A DNA stretch of 19,267 nucleotides from Actinomycetota bacterium (GTDB taxonomy: Bacteria; Actinomycetota; Acidimicrobiia; Acidimicrobiales; Aldehydirespiratoraceae), in the NCBI GenBank assembly GCA_012271125.1, contig JAAXHB010000090.1, forward strand, positions 1 to 19,267. Direction: 5' to 3'. The position numbers and the translations under genes were made by a program. A model generated the notes under the pieces. That model saw only the letters and a program-made list of their open reading frames with translations. It searched no databases and was not told the origin of the DNA. This document shows positions 6,876 to 15,681 of this stretch, in pieces. Position 1 is the stretch's first letter; every line of letters begins with the position of its first letter.

Positions 6876-9776
6876 TTAGCCGGTGTTGCGCAACCCCGCA
6901 GCCACCCCGTTAATTGTCAACAGCAAAGTCCGCCGCAAGGCATCATCTTCGTCATTCCCGTCGGAACCTTTGGCGCTTCGACGGCGCGCCAGCAGCTCCA
7001 CCTGCAAAACATTGATCGGATCCAAATATGCGTCACGCACCAGCAGCGTGCGTCGCAGCACCGGCTGATCTGCCAGCAGCCCCCGTCCCGTGAGCTCAAC
7101 TATCTCTCGAACCGTGTGCCGATGCTCTTCACACACTTGTTCAAAAATTGGACGCAGAGACTCATCCACCAGCGTTGTCACATAATGATCCGCAATTGCT
7201 AAATCGGTTTTAAACAAGGTCATCTCCACATTGGAAATAAATGTCTCGAAGAACTGCCACTGCTCATACATCTCGCGCAGTTGTCCGTCTTTGCCGGCAG
7301 CTCGAACCGCAGCCAAACCCGTACCAACGCCAAACCAGCCCGGCACGATTTGACGTGACTGAGTCCAGCCAAACACCCACGGAATCGCGCGCAAGGTCTC
7401 CAAACCTGAATCGCTGCCAACTCGCCGCGACGGACGTGAGCCAATGTTGAGCCCCGCCAACTCTTCAACCGGCGTCGACGTGCGAAAATACTCTGCCAAT
7501 CCTTCCTGATCGATAAATGCCCGATACTTCTCATAGGCGGCTTGTGACATTTGTTCCATCGTGTCGTTCCAAGCCTGCGTGACCTCAGGAGAATGACGTG
7601 GCGTGCGGTGCGCCAATGCTGCTTCCAACACGGCGGAATATGCCAGCTCCAGGTTGCGCTGCGCGAGGCGTGGCATGCCGTATTTGTCGGCAACAACTTC
7701 GCCCTGCTCGGTGACCTTGACCGCCTTAGTAACAGCCCCTGGTGGTTGTCCAAGAATCGAAGCATGAGTGGGCCCACCGCCGCGTCCAATAGTGCCGCCA
7801 CGTCCGTGAAACACTGTGATGTCAACTCCGGTTGCCTTAGAGACCTCAGCAATAGCTCGCAACGCCTTGTGGATTTCCCATTGCGACGTTGTGATGCCGC
7901 CGTCCTTGTTTGAGTCGGAATAGCCGACCATGACCTCTTGGCGACCACCACGCAAGTCCACCAGCTTGCGATAAGGCGCATTGCTCAACAGCTCAGTAAG
8001 AACAGCACCCACTGAGCGCAGGTCGTCGATGGTTTCAAACAACGGCGTGAACCCGATACGGGCAATGCCTGCGGTCAGGTCAACTAGTCCAGCGTTTCGT
8101 GCCAGCACAACCGGCGCGAGCACATCGTCAACACCGGTCGCCATCGAGATGATGTAGGAACCGATGACGTCATCACCACGAGCATCCATCTCAGATCGCA
8201 GCGTCTGAAAAAGTTGAATGGACCCGTTATCGGCTGCCCGGTCAGGCGGTGCCAGAGGTCGAGCTTCAGACAATTCCTCGCTAAGCAACTTGATGCGACT
8301 CGCCCGATCAAGGTTCTCATAGTCAACGCCAAGCGACCCATACAGCTCAGCAAGGGCTTCATGATGCGGATCAGAATGCTGACGAACATCCAGTGCCGCG
8401 AGATTGAACCCGATCATCGAGGCAATGCGCCGCACCCTTGCCAGACGCCCACGAGCCATGAGCTCACCGTTGTTGGCAAGAAGCGAACGTGCCATCACTG
8501 CCAGGTCTTCACCAAGCTGTTCAACGCCTGTATAGGTCTGCCCGCCGCCATCGGCATTCCCATTGGTTTTTCCACTGGTCTTCAAGGTGTTACGAAGCCG
8601 GCGATGTATCACCGCGAGACGTTGCCGGTAAGGCTCCCCAGCGCTTAACGCCCGAAAACGTTGCGCAATCTCAGGAAACTGTTTCTCATCATCTTGTAGT
8701 TGCTTGGCAAGCTCATCAGAAATCCCCGCAACGGCAATACCAACGCTCAGCTCACCCGACAGTCCTTCAATTTCTGACAACAAAATACGCAAGGCACGTT
8801 GTCGTTGAAACTCCAGCACCTCAATCGTGGTTTGTGTGGTTACGTTGGGATTGCCGTCACGGTCACCACCAACCCATGATCCGAACCGCACCGGCGTAGC
8901 CGCCGAATCCAAACCATTGCTGCCATGACCCCCACCACTTTCACTATTGCCACTTTCACTATCACCACTTTCACCATCATCACTATCACCAAGGTCTCGC
9001 AGAACCGAGTCAATGTCATCAAGCAGCTCCGGTATGCCATCGGTAGCAATTTCGGTTAAGAAATACAGAATCGCTCTGGCTTCATCTACCGGACTGGGAC
9101 GCTCACGGCGCAACTCGTCGGTTTGCCAGATGGCGTCAATCAGCTCATCGGTGCGCCGGTCAATGCGACGCTGATTGGATTTGTCAACATTTCGATCTGC
9201 ACGCTCTTCAATGAGCTGTGAAATTTCCGCGAGTTTGTCTAACACCGAATGCCGTGACGCCTCGGTTGGATGCGCGGTAAACACCGGTTGCAGTTGAACA
9301 CTGTTGACCGCAGCGGCAATTTGTTCAGAACTAAAGCCAAGTTCTTGAATCCGCTCTGTTGTTTGACGGAAACGATGCGGCGAAGCTCCGTGGGTTTCTG
9401 TGAGAGTGTCGATGCGATGCACTTGCTCAGCAGTGTTAGCAAGGTGAAAATAAACGGTAAATGCCCGAACCAGCAGCGACGCTTCAGACGTGTCAATCCG
9501 TGACAGCAGCTCAGCAAGCTCAGTGTTCGACCCACCCGATGACCCTTCGGTGCCTTCACCTCTGTAAGCGTCCTCACGAAGACCCCTAGCCAGGGTTCGG
9601 ACTTGCTCCACCCGATCCAGCAACCCCTGCCCATGTTGACGAACTAGAGCATCGCCAAGCTGTGCCCCAAGGCGTCGAATATCGCTGCGCAGCGCCGCGT
9701 CAACCTCCACCAGAGCCGGGTCAAGATCAGGCGAAACAACGGCCAACTCAGCCGTCTCAAGCGGCGATGTATTCAT
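6876..9776 (-). CDS. ppc: phosphoenolpyruvate carboxylase
   Basis: 966 aa; converts PEP and bicarbonate to oxaloacetate, refilling the TCA cycle. Diagnostic motifs are all present: VFTAHPTE (165-172) with catalytic His169, VRFGSWVGGDRDGNP (296-310), VGYSDSNKDGG (617-627), VFHGRGGTIGRGGGPTH (655-671) with His657, LRAIPWVFGWTQSR (795-808), and the conserved C-terminal end RNTG. Length is slightly above the common 880-930 aa because of an N-terminal Gly/Ser stretch (about 73-84), a low-complexity Gly/Asp/Ser/Glu insert (about 262-290) before the FGSWVGGDRDGNP motif, and Gly/Asn-rich segments near 400-413 and 936-945. These are surface-loop positions, so the enzyme should be active. Its ATG overlaps the stop of the geranylgeranyl reductase gene by 4 bp (ATGA, 9773-9776), making it the last gene of the minus-strand signalling run. 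Confidence 0.97.
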   Translation of the reverse strand: MNTSPLETAELAVVSPDLDPALVEVDAALRSDIRRLGAQLGDALVRQHGQGLLDRVEQVRTLARGLREDAYRGEGTEGSSGGSNTELAELLSRIDTSEASLLVRAFTVYFHLANTAEQVHRIDTLTETHGASPHRFRQTTERIQELGFSSEQIAAAVNSVQLQPVFTAHPTEASRHSVLDKLAEISQLIEERADRNVDKSNQRRIDRRTDELIDAIWQTDELRRERPSPVDEARAILYFLTEIATDGIPELLDDIDSVLRDLGDSDDGESGDSESGNSESGGGHGSNGLDSAATPVRFGSWVGGDRDGNPNVTTQTTIEVLEFQRQRALRILLSEIEGLSGELSVGIAVAGISDELAKQLQDDEKQFPEIAQRFRALSAGEPYRQRLAVIHRRLRNTLKTSGKTNGNADGGGQTYTGVEQLGEDLAVMARSLLANNGELMARGRLARVRRIASMIGFNLAALDVRQHSDPHHEALAELYGSLGVDYENLDRASRIKLLSEELSEARPLAPPDRAADNGSIQLFQTLRSEMDARGDDVIGSYIISMATGVDDVLAPVVLARNAGLVDLTAGIARIGFTPLFETIDDLRSVGAVLTELLSNAPYRKLVDLRGGRQEVMVGYSDSNKDGGITTSQWEIHKALRAIAEVSKATGVDITVFHGRGGTIGRGGGPTHASILGQPPGAVTKAVKVTEQGEVVADKYGMPRLAQRNLELAYSAVLEAALAHRTPRHSPEVTQAWNDTMEQMSQAAYEKYRAFIDQEGLAEYFRTSTPVEELAGLNIGSRPSRRVGSDSGLETLRAIPWVFGWTQSRQIVPGWFGVGTGLAAVRAAGKDGQLREMYEQWQFFETFISNVEMTLFKTDLAIADHYVTTLVDESLRPIFEQVCEEHRHTVREIVELTGRGLLADQPVLRRTLLVRDAYLDPINVLQVELLARRRSAKGSDGNDEDDALRRTLLLTINGVAAGLRNTG
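8935..8979 (-). repeat. 15-bp tandem repeat x3 encoding a Ser/Gly/Asp/Glu-rich loop in ppc
   Basis: Units at 8935-8949 (ccactttcactattg), 8950-8964 and 8965-8979 differ at one to two bases each, with a further decayed partial copy to about 8994. In frame it encodes repeats of the kind GDSES/GNSES in the ppc insert. Unit length keeps the frame. Confidence 0.75.
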
Positions 9777-11158
9777 CGTGCCATGACCTCTTGTCGTGAA
9801 GCGGTACCAGCTGCTGTCGCCGCAACAGGCTTCTCGCCAGTTACTTCGCTGCGTTGACCCCTACGCAGCAGCGGCTCAGCCCAGGCAAGCCCACGATCAG
9901 CGACCTTGAGTACTCGACTTGCCGTACCTTTAGATTCGTCGTCAATGAGGTTGCCGATCACCTCCAAAGTCAACTCAGCAATGGCTTGTGATCCAACAGC
10001 AAGGCGCAAGCCGTTACGCAACAACCGCGGATGGGCGATCAAGAAGCAAAACCTGCGCCCAAACCGCAAAAACGCATCAAAACGTTGCGCTATCAGCTCG
10101 TCATAGCGGCCAGGCGCGCTGCTGGCATCGTCCAAAAACAAATCCGCTAACAGCATCCCTGACTCAAGTCCGTAGTCAATGCCTTCGCCGTTCATCGGGT
10201 TGATCAGCCCGGCAGCGTCACCGATGGCAGCCCATCTCGGCCCGTGTCGCTTCACCGCCGACATTGGCAGCCGCCAAGCCCGAGGGCGCTCCAAATATTC
10301 GCCAATTTCCCAGTCGGGTGTCACGATGTCTCGATAAGTGTCCAACAAATTGTTGAAGTTCAACTTGGAAAACCCACGCATTGTTGACAGCACCCCAACA
10401 CCCATATTGACGGTGCCATCCCCAGCCGGGAACATCCAGCCATAGCCGGGAATCCAGGTGCCATGGCTGTCACGCAAGGTCAAGCACGCCTCCATATGAC
10501 GCTCACCATGGCGAGGCGTTTCGGCATAGGTGCGAATCGCGAGTCCAAAGGGTTCTTCAGCTACTCGCACCGCTCCAAGCATTCGTGCCGCAGCACCGGT
10601 GGCACCGGTCGCTAGGGCAACCATCGGCGCTGTGAACGTGTGCCCAGTCCCGGAGCCTCCGACGGCAACCTCGCTAGACGCACTTCTTGTCGTCACACCG
10701 GCAACGTTGCCGTCATCGTCGAAAAGCGGCAGCGCTTCGGCGTTCCAAATAATCTCCGCTCCAGCATCCATAGCAGCTTCAACAAGGTGACGATCCAAAT
10801 GACGACGTGGCCACACCGCTCCATAAGGAGCAAACCGTCCTTCCTGTGGCCATAGCAGCTCGCGGCGAACATTGCCTGCGATCATTCGCAACCCGTCTAT
10901 GCGATGTGCTCCATCAATAGATATACCCAGGGCATCAAGAGCAGTGATGGCTCGTGGGGTGAGACCGTCGCCGCACGCCTTGTCCCGTCCTTGACTGGCC
11001 TTTTCAAACACCGCCACACGAGCACCGCCTCGAGCTGCTCGCAAGGCTGCCGCCGCGCCCGAAGGCCCGGCACCAATAACGATTAGGTCATAAGAGTTGC
11101 TAATGGTGCGAACCTTGACGCAGCGATGACGGCGGATGGGGGAGTGGTTGGCGAGCAT
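9773..11158 (-). CDS. geranylgeranyl reductase family FAD-dependent oxidoreductase
   Basis: 461 aa from ATG at 11158; the true start is uncertain. The FAD-binding Rossmann motif YDLIVIGAGPSGAAAALRAA opens the domain, followed by ACGDGLTPRA, then YGWMFPAGDGTVNMGVG in the middle and the second FAD motif IGDAAGLINPMNGEGIDYGLESG. This matches the geranylgeranyl reductase group that saturates isoprenoid double bonds, including the mycobacterial menaquinone side-chain reductase MenJ, to which it is a plausible counterpart; lipid substrates of other kinds are possible. All ATG starts (11188, 11176, 11158) lie inside the C-terminal tail of the ABC ATPase gene and add 18 or more residues before the normal N-terminus. 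ATT at 11104, eight bases after AAGG, would give the family-typical start SNSYDLIVIG and touches the upstream TAG stop. Ends in a 4-bp overlap with ppc. Confidence 0.88.
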   Translation of the reverse strand: MLANHSPIRRHRCVKVRTISNSYDLIVIGAGPSGAAAALRAARGGARVAVFEKASQGRDKACGDGLTPRAITALDALGISIDGAHRIDGLRMIAGNVRRELLWPQEGRFAPYGAVWPRRHLDRHLVEAAMDAGAEIIWNAEALPLFDDDGNVAGVTTRSASSEVAVGGSGTGHTFTAPMVALATGATGAAARMLGAVRVAEEPFGLAIRTYAETPRHGERHMEACLTLRDSHGTWIPGYGWMFPAGDGTVNMGVGVLSTMRGFSKLNFNNLLDTYRDIVTPDWEIGEYLERPRAWRLPMSAVKRHGPRWAAIGDAAGLINPMNGEGIDYGLESGMLLADLFLDDASSAPGRYDELIAQRFDAFLRFGRRFCFLIAHPRLLRNGLRLAVGSQAIAELTLEVIGNLIDDESKGTASRVLKVADRGLAWAEPLLRRGQRSEVTGEKPVAATAAGTASRQEVMAR

Positions 11159-12011
11159 GGCCGCACTGATGCACATGGTCGCGGTCATCAAGATGCGCCG
11201 GCATCCCCTTAGCTGCCGGTGCAGGCATCGGTTCAGACGATGCTTCGATGGCGGCTGAATCGTCGCTTAAGAACTCATGAGCAACATCATGTGCAGGGCA
11301 GAAGTCGCGGTTGTCGCAGTCGCTCAGCAGCGTCGGACCAAAGGCTTCCTGCAGTAACTCTTCGGTGAGGATGTCATCAGGAGCACCAGCCGAAAACAGC
11401 CGATTGGCAAGCAACATCACCATGTCGCAATGTCGAGCCTCGTCAAGATGATGGGTGGTGACGATCACGGTCACTCCGTTGCGAACGCATACATCGATGG
11501 CTTCCAAAATACGTGCCTGGCTTCGCAAATCCAGTCCACAAATCGGCTCATCTAACAACAACAACTCCGGCTGGGTTGCCAAAGCCTGAGCAATGCGCAC
11601 ACGTTGACGTTGCCCGCCGCTTAGTTCACCAAAGCTGCGATCCAACAAATGATCGATGGCAAGCATCTCCGCAGCTTCAGCCATAGCAACCCGATCGGCT
11701 GCCTTGAAACGCTTAATCAGACCCCGTTCGCGGTAGCGACCCATTGCCAACACATCGCGTGCCGTTAAGGGCATCCACACGCTCGGCAAAGCTTGGCGCA
11801 CATAGGCAACGGCTTGAGGCACGCCGCGCACCTCGCCACGAGTGGGCTTTACCCCGCCGGTGATGCATTCAAGCATCGTTGTCTTGCCTGAACCGTTGGA
11901 ACCCATTACCGCAGTTGCTGTACCCGGCTCAAAAGTGTGGCTGACCTGATCTAAGGCAATCACCTGCCCAAAGTGCGTGCTCAACCCTCGCAGCTCAACC
12001 GCACTGGTCAC
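11100..12011 (-). CDS. metal-type ABC transporter ATP-binding protein with Cys/His-rich C-terminal tail
   Basis: 303 aa, GTG start overlapping the kinase stop by 4 bp (GTGA). Complete nucleotide-binding domain: Walker A GSNGSGKT (37-44), Q-loop Q73, signature LSGGQ (130-134), Walker B LLLLDEP (150-156), and H-loop His187 in THHLDEA. Overall pattern, including RQALPSVWMPLTARDVLAMG after the Q-loop, resembles the manganese/zinc/iron family (ZnuC/MntB-like). The NBD ends near 225. The remaining 75 residues contain CDNRDFCPAHDVAH (232-245) with spacing C-x5-C-x2-H-x3-H, then HVHQCGH (279-285) and a terminal HH, which look metal-binding. No permease or metal-binding solute protein is in the window; the nearest partners are a histidine kinase upstream and a flavoprotein downstream. 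It may serve a permease elsewhere or have a regulatory role. Confidence 0.88.
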   Translation of the reverse strand: MTSAVELRGLSTHFGQVIALDQVSHTFEPGTATAVMGSNGSGKTTMLECITGGVKPTRGEVRGVPQAVAYVRQALPSVWMPLTARDVLAMGRYRERGLIKRFKAADRVAMAEAAEMLAIDHLLDRSFGELSGGQRQRVRIAQALATQPELLLLDEPICGLDLRSQARILEAIDVCVRNGVTVIVTTHHLDEARHCDMVMLLANRLFSAGAPDDILTEELLQEAFGPTLLSDCDNRDFCPAHDVAHEFLSDDSAAIEASSEPMPAPAAKGMPAHLDDRDHVHQCGHARQPLPHPPSSLRQGSHH

Positions 12012-14338
12012 GTCGCCTCACCATCCCCGTCGCCGTTGTCGTCAGGACCAACCAGCGGCAGCGTCACAATGAACTCCGTATAAGACCCAGCCTCGGTCTC
12101 AACATCCAATACCCCGCCGTGGCTTCGCACAATGTCGCTAGACAACGCCAGTCCCAGACCCGTCCCCTCATTGGTCGGCTTGGTCGTAAAAAACGGCTCA
12201 AAAACCTTGGCCTTGATTTCGTCGGGAATGCCGTCGCCGTTGTCCCAGACCTTGATGACAGCGTTTTCACCTTCGAGACGGGTCGTTAGGCGCACTGTTG
12301 GTTGAAAATCCCCGACGGTGCCCTCAGCAGCCATGCGCTGATGCCTTTTGTTGGTCGCATAGCCGGCGTTCGCGACCAGGTTCAACAGCACACGTCCAAG
12401 GTCTTGGGACACAACCTCAAGGCTCGGCAGACTCGTGTCGAAGTCCTCCTCGATATTGACCTGAAAATCGGTGTCGCTGGCTCGAGCGCTGTGATAGGCG
12501 AGCATGGCATGATCCTTGACAAGGTTGTTGATGTCGGTGGCTTGCTTCTCGCCGACGCTACGCCCCATGCGCAACAAGTCCTCAACAATGCGGTTGGCGC
12601 GCTCGGCGTGCGAAATGATGCGCCGCAGGTTCTCCACAAGGTCATCGGTGATCTCGCTGACGTAGTTGCTGTCTTCCTCCTTGAGGGCATCTTTGGCATC
12701 AGCCAGTGCCTCGCCAAGCTCATCGAGCAGCTCGGTCGACGCTTCAGAAAAGTTCTTGATGAAGTTCAGCGGGTTGCGAATCTCATGGGCAACACCAGCG
12801 GTGACCTCACCCAAAGCCGCGAGCTTCTCTTGAGCAACAATCTGGGTCTGGGCATTGTTGAGGTCAAGCATCGCCATCTCTAAGGCGTCGTTTTTCTCGC
12901 CGAGCTCATCGGCCAGCTTCTCGACAAGGTTGAGACGCTGCACCTCCAAGGCGTGTTCACGGAAGATTTCCAAAGCATTGGCCATGTCGCCAACCTCGTC
13001 ATGGCCGGTCACCCCAACCGATGTCTCCAGATCGCCAGCTGCCAACCCTCGCATCCGATCCGACAACACCGAAATGCGCCGCAGCAGCAGTCGTCCTATA
13101 TAAAGCCAGCTCACCAGCGCAGCACCGGCAAGACCCGCCGCGGTAATCAACAACAACAACAGTCGACCGGTAGCAATAGCACTGTTGGAATCATCGGCGG
13201 CACGCTGCGAGTTCGCCTGCGCAGTGGCGGCATAAAGACCAACTTCGGTAATCAAATCAGCCTCAGCAACCTGGTTCTGATCAAGCGACTCCCGTTGGCG
13301 TTGCAAAATCTCAAGACGATTCCGCACTACCTCAAAAATGTTGTCATGACCTTCCTGCAAATGCGCCACATGGCCAATATGGAGCTCAACATCGGCACGC
13401 AGGTTCGGATTCTTCAGCGCCGCCGTGCCGACCCTGATCCGGTCCAACGTGAAGGTAAAGCTCTCCTCGAGCGCCTCCACCAGTTCAGGATCGTTGATAA
13501 TCAACAACTCCAGCAGGATTTGTTGAATCGCAGTCAAGTCGTTGTCGTTGCTGCGCAAAGTCAAATAGTCAGCCAAGTTGGCAGTGCTCAAGCGATACTG
13601 CGGCTCCACCGCCGGGGCATGCAACGCCGAACGACCGGTCGCCAAATAGAAAAACTGGTTGTCAATCTCCCCATCAAGCTGCTGCGCTAAGCGAGTCAAA
13701 TGCCCCTCAGCCACAAACGACACATCATTTTGCTGCTGCGTGTAAGCGTGAAGCCGCTCAAGATCAGCCGAAATCGTCGACAGGTTCGAAATGATGATGT
13801 TGCTGTGCCGACGCATGATGCGAATCCGGTCGCTCTGGGCTTCGTCATCTTCGACTAGCCCCGACAGCAAGTCCAGCTGATCTTGAAAGGCACGTTTGGT
13901 GACGTTGACTTCTGCGACGACGGTCTCATACTGATCAGCAGGTGCTGATGCCAGGTTGTCAGCTGCTGTGACAAGTTCTGCTGCGAGTTCGGTGATGCCA
14001 AAAGCCGCTTCGGTTTGAGTGATGCTTGAGTCATAAAGACGCTGCTGGGCGTTGTCGATGCGGTTGAACGAAATCCAGCCGACGACGCTTGCAGCAACGG
14101 TGAAAAACCCGACAAGACCTAGGCCTGCATACAGGCGAGTCGAGATGCGATTTTTTAACGCTGGACGCTCTGCCTTAGCACCGTTGTCATCGACAACGTC
14201 GTTGTCGATGACAACTTCGTCGCTAATGGGCGTCGCACTATGGTGCGCCGCCACGGACCCCTCCTCGACATCGCGCTCTGGGACGTCGCGCTCTGGCAAT
14301 CCAGAACTATCTATCTCGTCGTTGTTGTCGTCAGGCAT
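12008..14338 (-). CDS. transmembrane sensor histidine kinase with large periplasmic helical domain, HAMP and HisKA/HATPase
   Basis: 776 aa. Order: acidic cytoplasmic N-tail (1-66), TM1 (about 69-91), an about 300-residue extracytoplasmic, mostly helical sensor region (92-392), TM2 (393-414), HAMP (415-468), a coiled-coil linker (470-505), HisKA with phospho-acceptor His518 in GVAHEIRNPLNF, and HATPase_c with N-box LLNLVANA (651-658), G1 DNGDGI (699-704), F-box FEPFFTTKP (713-721) and G2 GTGLGLAL (725-732). The kinase domain looks fully active. Size and all-helical sensor recall kinases that dock a periplasmic binding protein (TorS-like). Its ATG shares one base with the stop of the solute-binding lipoprotein gene (TAATG), and its stop overlaps the ABC ATPase start, so all three are coupled. 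The natural phosphorylation partner is probably the receiver-phosphatase two genes upstream. Domain call is firm; ligand unknown. Confidence 0.93.
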   Translation of the reverse strand: MPDDNNDEIDSSGLPERDVPERDVEEGSVAAHHSATPISDEVVIDNDVVDDNGAKAERPALKNRISTRLYAGLGLVGFFTVAASVVGWISFNRIDNAQQRLYDSSITQTEAAFGITELAAELVTAADNLASAPADQYETVVAEVNVTKRAFQDQLDLLSGLVEDDEAQSDRIRIMRRHSNIIISNLSTISADLERLHAYTQQQNDVSFVAEGHLTRLAQQLDGEIDNQFFYLATGRSALHAPAVEPQYRLSTANLADYLTLRSNDNDLTAIQQILLELLIINDPELVEALEESFTFTLDRIRVGTAALKNPNLRADVELHIGHVAHLQEGHDNIFEVVRNRLEILQRQRESLDQNQVAEADLITEVGLYAATAQANSQRAADDSNSAIATGRLLLLLITAAGLAGAALVSWLYIGRLLLRRISVLSDRMRGLAAGDLETSVGVTGHDEVGDMANALEIFREHALEVQRLNLVEKLADELGEKNDALEMAMLDLNNAQTQIVAQEKLAALGEVTAGVAHEIRNPLNFIKNFSEASTELLDELGEALADAKDALKEEDSNYVSEITDDLVENLRRIISHAERANRIVEDLLRMGRSVGEKQATDINNLVKDHAMLAYHSARASDTDFQVNIEEDFDTSLPSLEVVSQDLGRVLLNLVANAGYATNKRHQRMAAEGTVGDFQPTVRLTTRLEGENAVIKVWDNGDGIPDEIKAKVFEPFFTTKPTNEGTGLGLALSSDIVRSHGGVLDVETEAGSYTEFIVTLPLVGPDDNGDGDGEAT
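14183..14215 (-). repeat. perfect 15-bp inverted repeat with 3-bp loop inside the kinase gene
   Basis: Arms gttgtcatcgacaac (14183-14197) and gttgtcgatgacaac (14201-14215) are exact reverse complements separated by gtc. Each arm is itself a hexamer palindrome around three bases (gttgtc-n3-gacaac), so the element has four half-sites. It lies in codons for the acidic N-tail (VVIDNDVVDDN), about 125-155 nt into the mRNA of the kinase gene, where it could fold as a very stable hairpin. Confidence 0.9.
14267..14296 (-). repeat. 15-bp tandem repeat x2 in the kinase N-terminus
   Basis: Copies gacatcgcgctctgg (14267-14281) and gacgtcgcgctctgg (14282-14296) differ at one base and encode the duplicated PERDV in the disordered N-tail. 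Confidence 0.85.
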
Positions 14339-15645
14339 TAGTTGGCCTTGTCACCGGTATTGACTAGCTGAAACGTTCCATCACCCTGGATTTCGGTCAA
14401 GAAAATCTGATCCGAGCCCTGATTGTCGACCACCAAAGTCGAGTCAGGTGCCTCGTCGTCGTTGTAACCCAAGACAAACCCGTCCAAGTCGATGGCATCA
14501 GCCGTCAGGATCGAATCAGAAAAACATTCACGGGTCACTTCACGTCCGCAAAGCTCCAGACCAGCAATTGCCAAGCGGCCAGCTATGTAACCCTCGAGTG
14601 ACACGAAGCCCGGGCTGGCTTGCGGGTCATATAACTCCAACGCCTCGTGATATGAAGCAACTAGCGGATTGGAGGCATCAAGTGGATTCGGCACGACCTG
14701 TGACACAAGAACCCCTTGGGCAACCTCGCCTAGTTCGTTTGCCAAGGTGTTGGCACCCACAAACGACAGCGCAATAAACACCGGGTCATGTTCAAAATCG
14801 TTCGCCCAAGCAAGCAGTTCAATAGCCGGGGCGGCGGAGCTGATGATGATGATCGCCTGGGGGCGAGCGCCGATGAACTGCAGCAGCGAGTTGCGAACCG
14901 CTGTGGTGTTGCGTGTGTAGAAGTTGACGGCGATGAGCTCCAGGTCGCGCTCTGCGAGAGTGGCGACAACAGAGTGGTAGACGTCTCGCCCGAAGGCGTC
15001 GTCTTGAACGAGCACGCCTATGCGGATAAGTCCCAGCTCATCGTGCAGGTATTCGACCATCGCCTGGACTTCTTCTAGATATGAGGCTCTGAAGTTGATG
15101 ACGTTTTCAAGCCGCCCGTCTCGCAGCAGGTCAGCACCTGTGAACGGCCCTATGAACGGAACGCCGCGTTCTTGAGCTGCCGGAGCGGTGACTTCCGATG
15201 TCGGCGTGCCGGTTGCGCCGATCAAGGCAAAGACGCCTTCGTCGATCAGCTGGATCGTGTTGGACAGCGACGTGTCGGGTTCATATCCGTCATCTAGGGA
15301 GTTGAGCGCAAGAGTGCGCCCGTGAACGCCGCCTGCTTCGTTGACCTGGGCAAAGGCGGCTTCGATTCCAAGCTGCATGCCTAGCCCTAGCCCTGAGGTC
15401 GGCCCTGCCAAAGCAGCAGATTGTCCAAAGAGAATGCTTGTGTCGGTTACCCCTGGTGTCGGCCCAGCCGGGCCCCCACCGTTGTCGCCGCTGTCAGTAG
15501 TGCCATCATCTACGGCACTACCAGCGTCGCCAGCATTGTCGCCAGAATCGCCAGAATCCCCTGATGCGCAAGCAGTGAAAGAAAGCAGCCCAACAAGTGC
15601 CGCCAATGCTGCGACCACACGCAAAACTCTCCTGCGGTGTTTCAC
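14338..15645 (-). CDS. lipoprotein type-1 periplasmic binding protein (LivK-like), likely sensor co-receptor
   Basis: 435 aa, GTG start preceded by AAGGA four bases upstream. The N-terminus MKHRRRVLRVVAALAALVGLLSFTAC is a lipoprotein signal with lipid-anchored Cys26, followed by a Gly/Asp/Ser-rich tether (27-65). The mature domain has the periplasmic-binding-fold type I of branched-chain amino acid/amide binding proteins: SILFGQSAALAGPTSGLGLG, the INFRASYLEEV hinge region, and IGVLVQDDAFGRDVYHSVV. ABC uptake loci of this class normally carry two permeases and two ATPases nearby. None is here; instead the next gene, sharing the TAATG junction, is a transmembrane kinase. That context suggests it presents a ligand to the kinase rather than to a transporter. 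It lies 36 bp after the receiver-phosphatase gene. The ligand cannot be predicted from sequence. Confidence 0.9.
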   Translation of the reverse strand: MKHRRRVLRVVAALAALVGLLSFTACASGDSGDSGDNAGDAGSAVDDGTTDSGDNGGGPAGPTPGVTDTSILFGQSAALAGPTSGLGLGMQLGIEAAFAQVNEAGGVHGRTLALNSLDDGYEPDTSLSNTIQLIDEGVFALIGATGTPTSEVTAPAAQERGVPFIGPFTGADLLRDGRLENVINFRASYLEEVQAMVEYLHDELGLIRIGVLVQDDAFGRDVYHSVVATLAERDLELIAVNFYTRNTTAVRNSLLQFIGARPQAIIIISSAAPAIELLAWANDFEHDPVFIALSFVGANTLANELGEVAQGVLVSQVVPNPLDASNPLVASYHEALELYDPQASPGFVSLEGYIAGRLAIAGLELCGREVTRECFSDSILTADAIDLDGFVLGYNDDEAPDSTLVVDNQGSDQIFLTEIQGDGTFQLVNTGDKAN

Positions 15646-15681
15646 AGATCCTTACCCCTCAACCCGACAGCGGGGTGGTGA

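Noticed and set aside
8084..8899. Long open frames antisense or out of frame to ppc, and similar ones within the carboxylase and kinase genes
   Set aside because: They coincide fully with strongly supported genes, have Arg/Ser/Pro-rich composition typical of shadow frames, and resemble no family.
14338..15645. Lipoprotein as part of a branched-chain amino acid importer together with the ABC ATPase at 11100-12011
   Set aside because: The ATPase belongs to the metal-type group, not LivF/LivG, and no permease gene is in the window.
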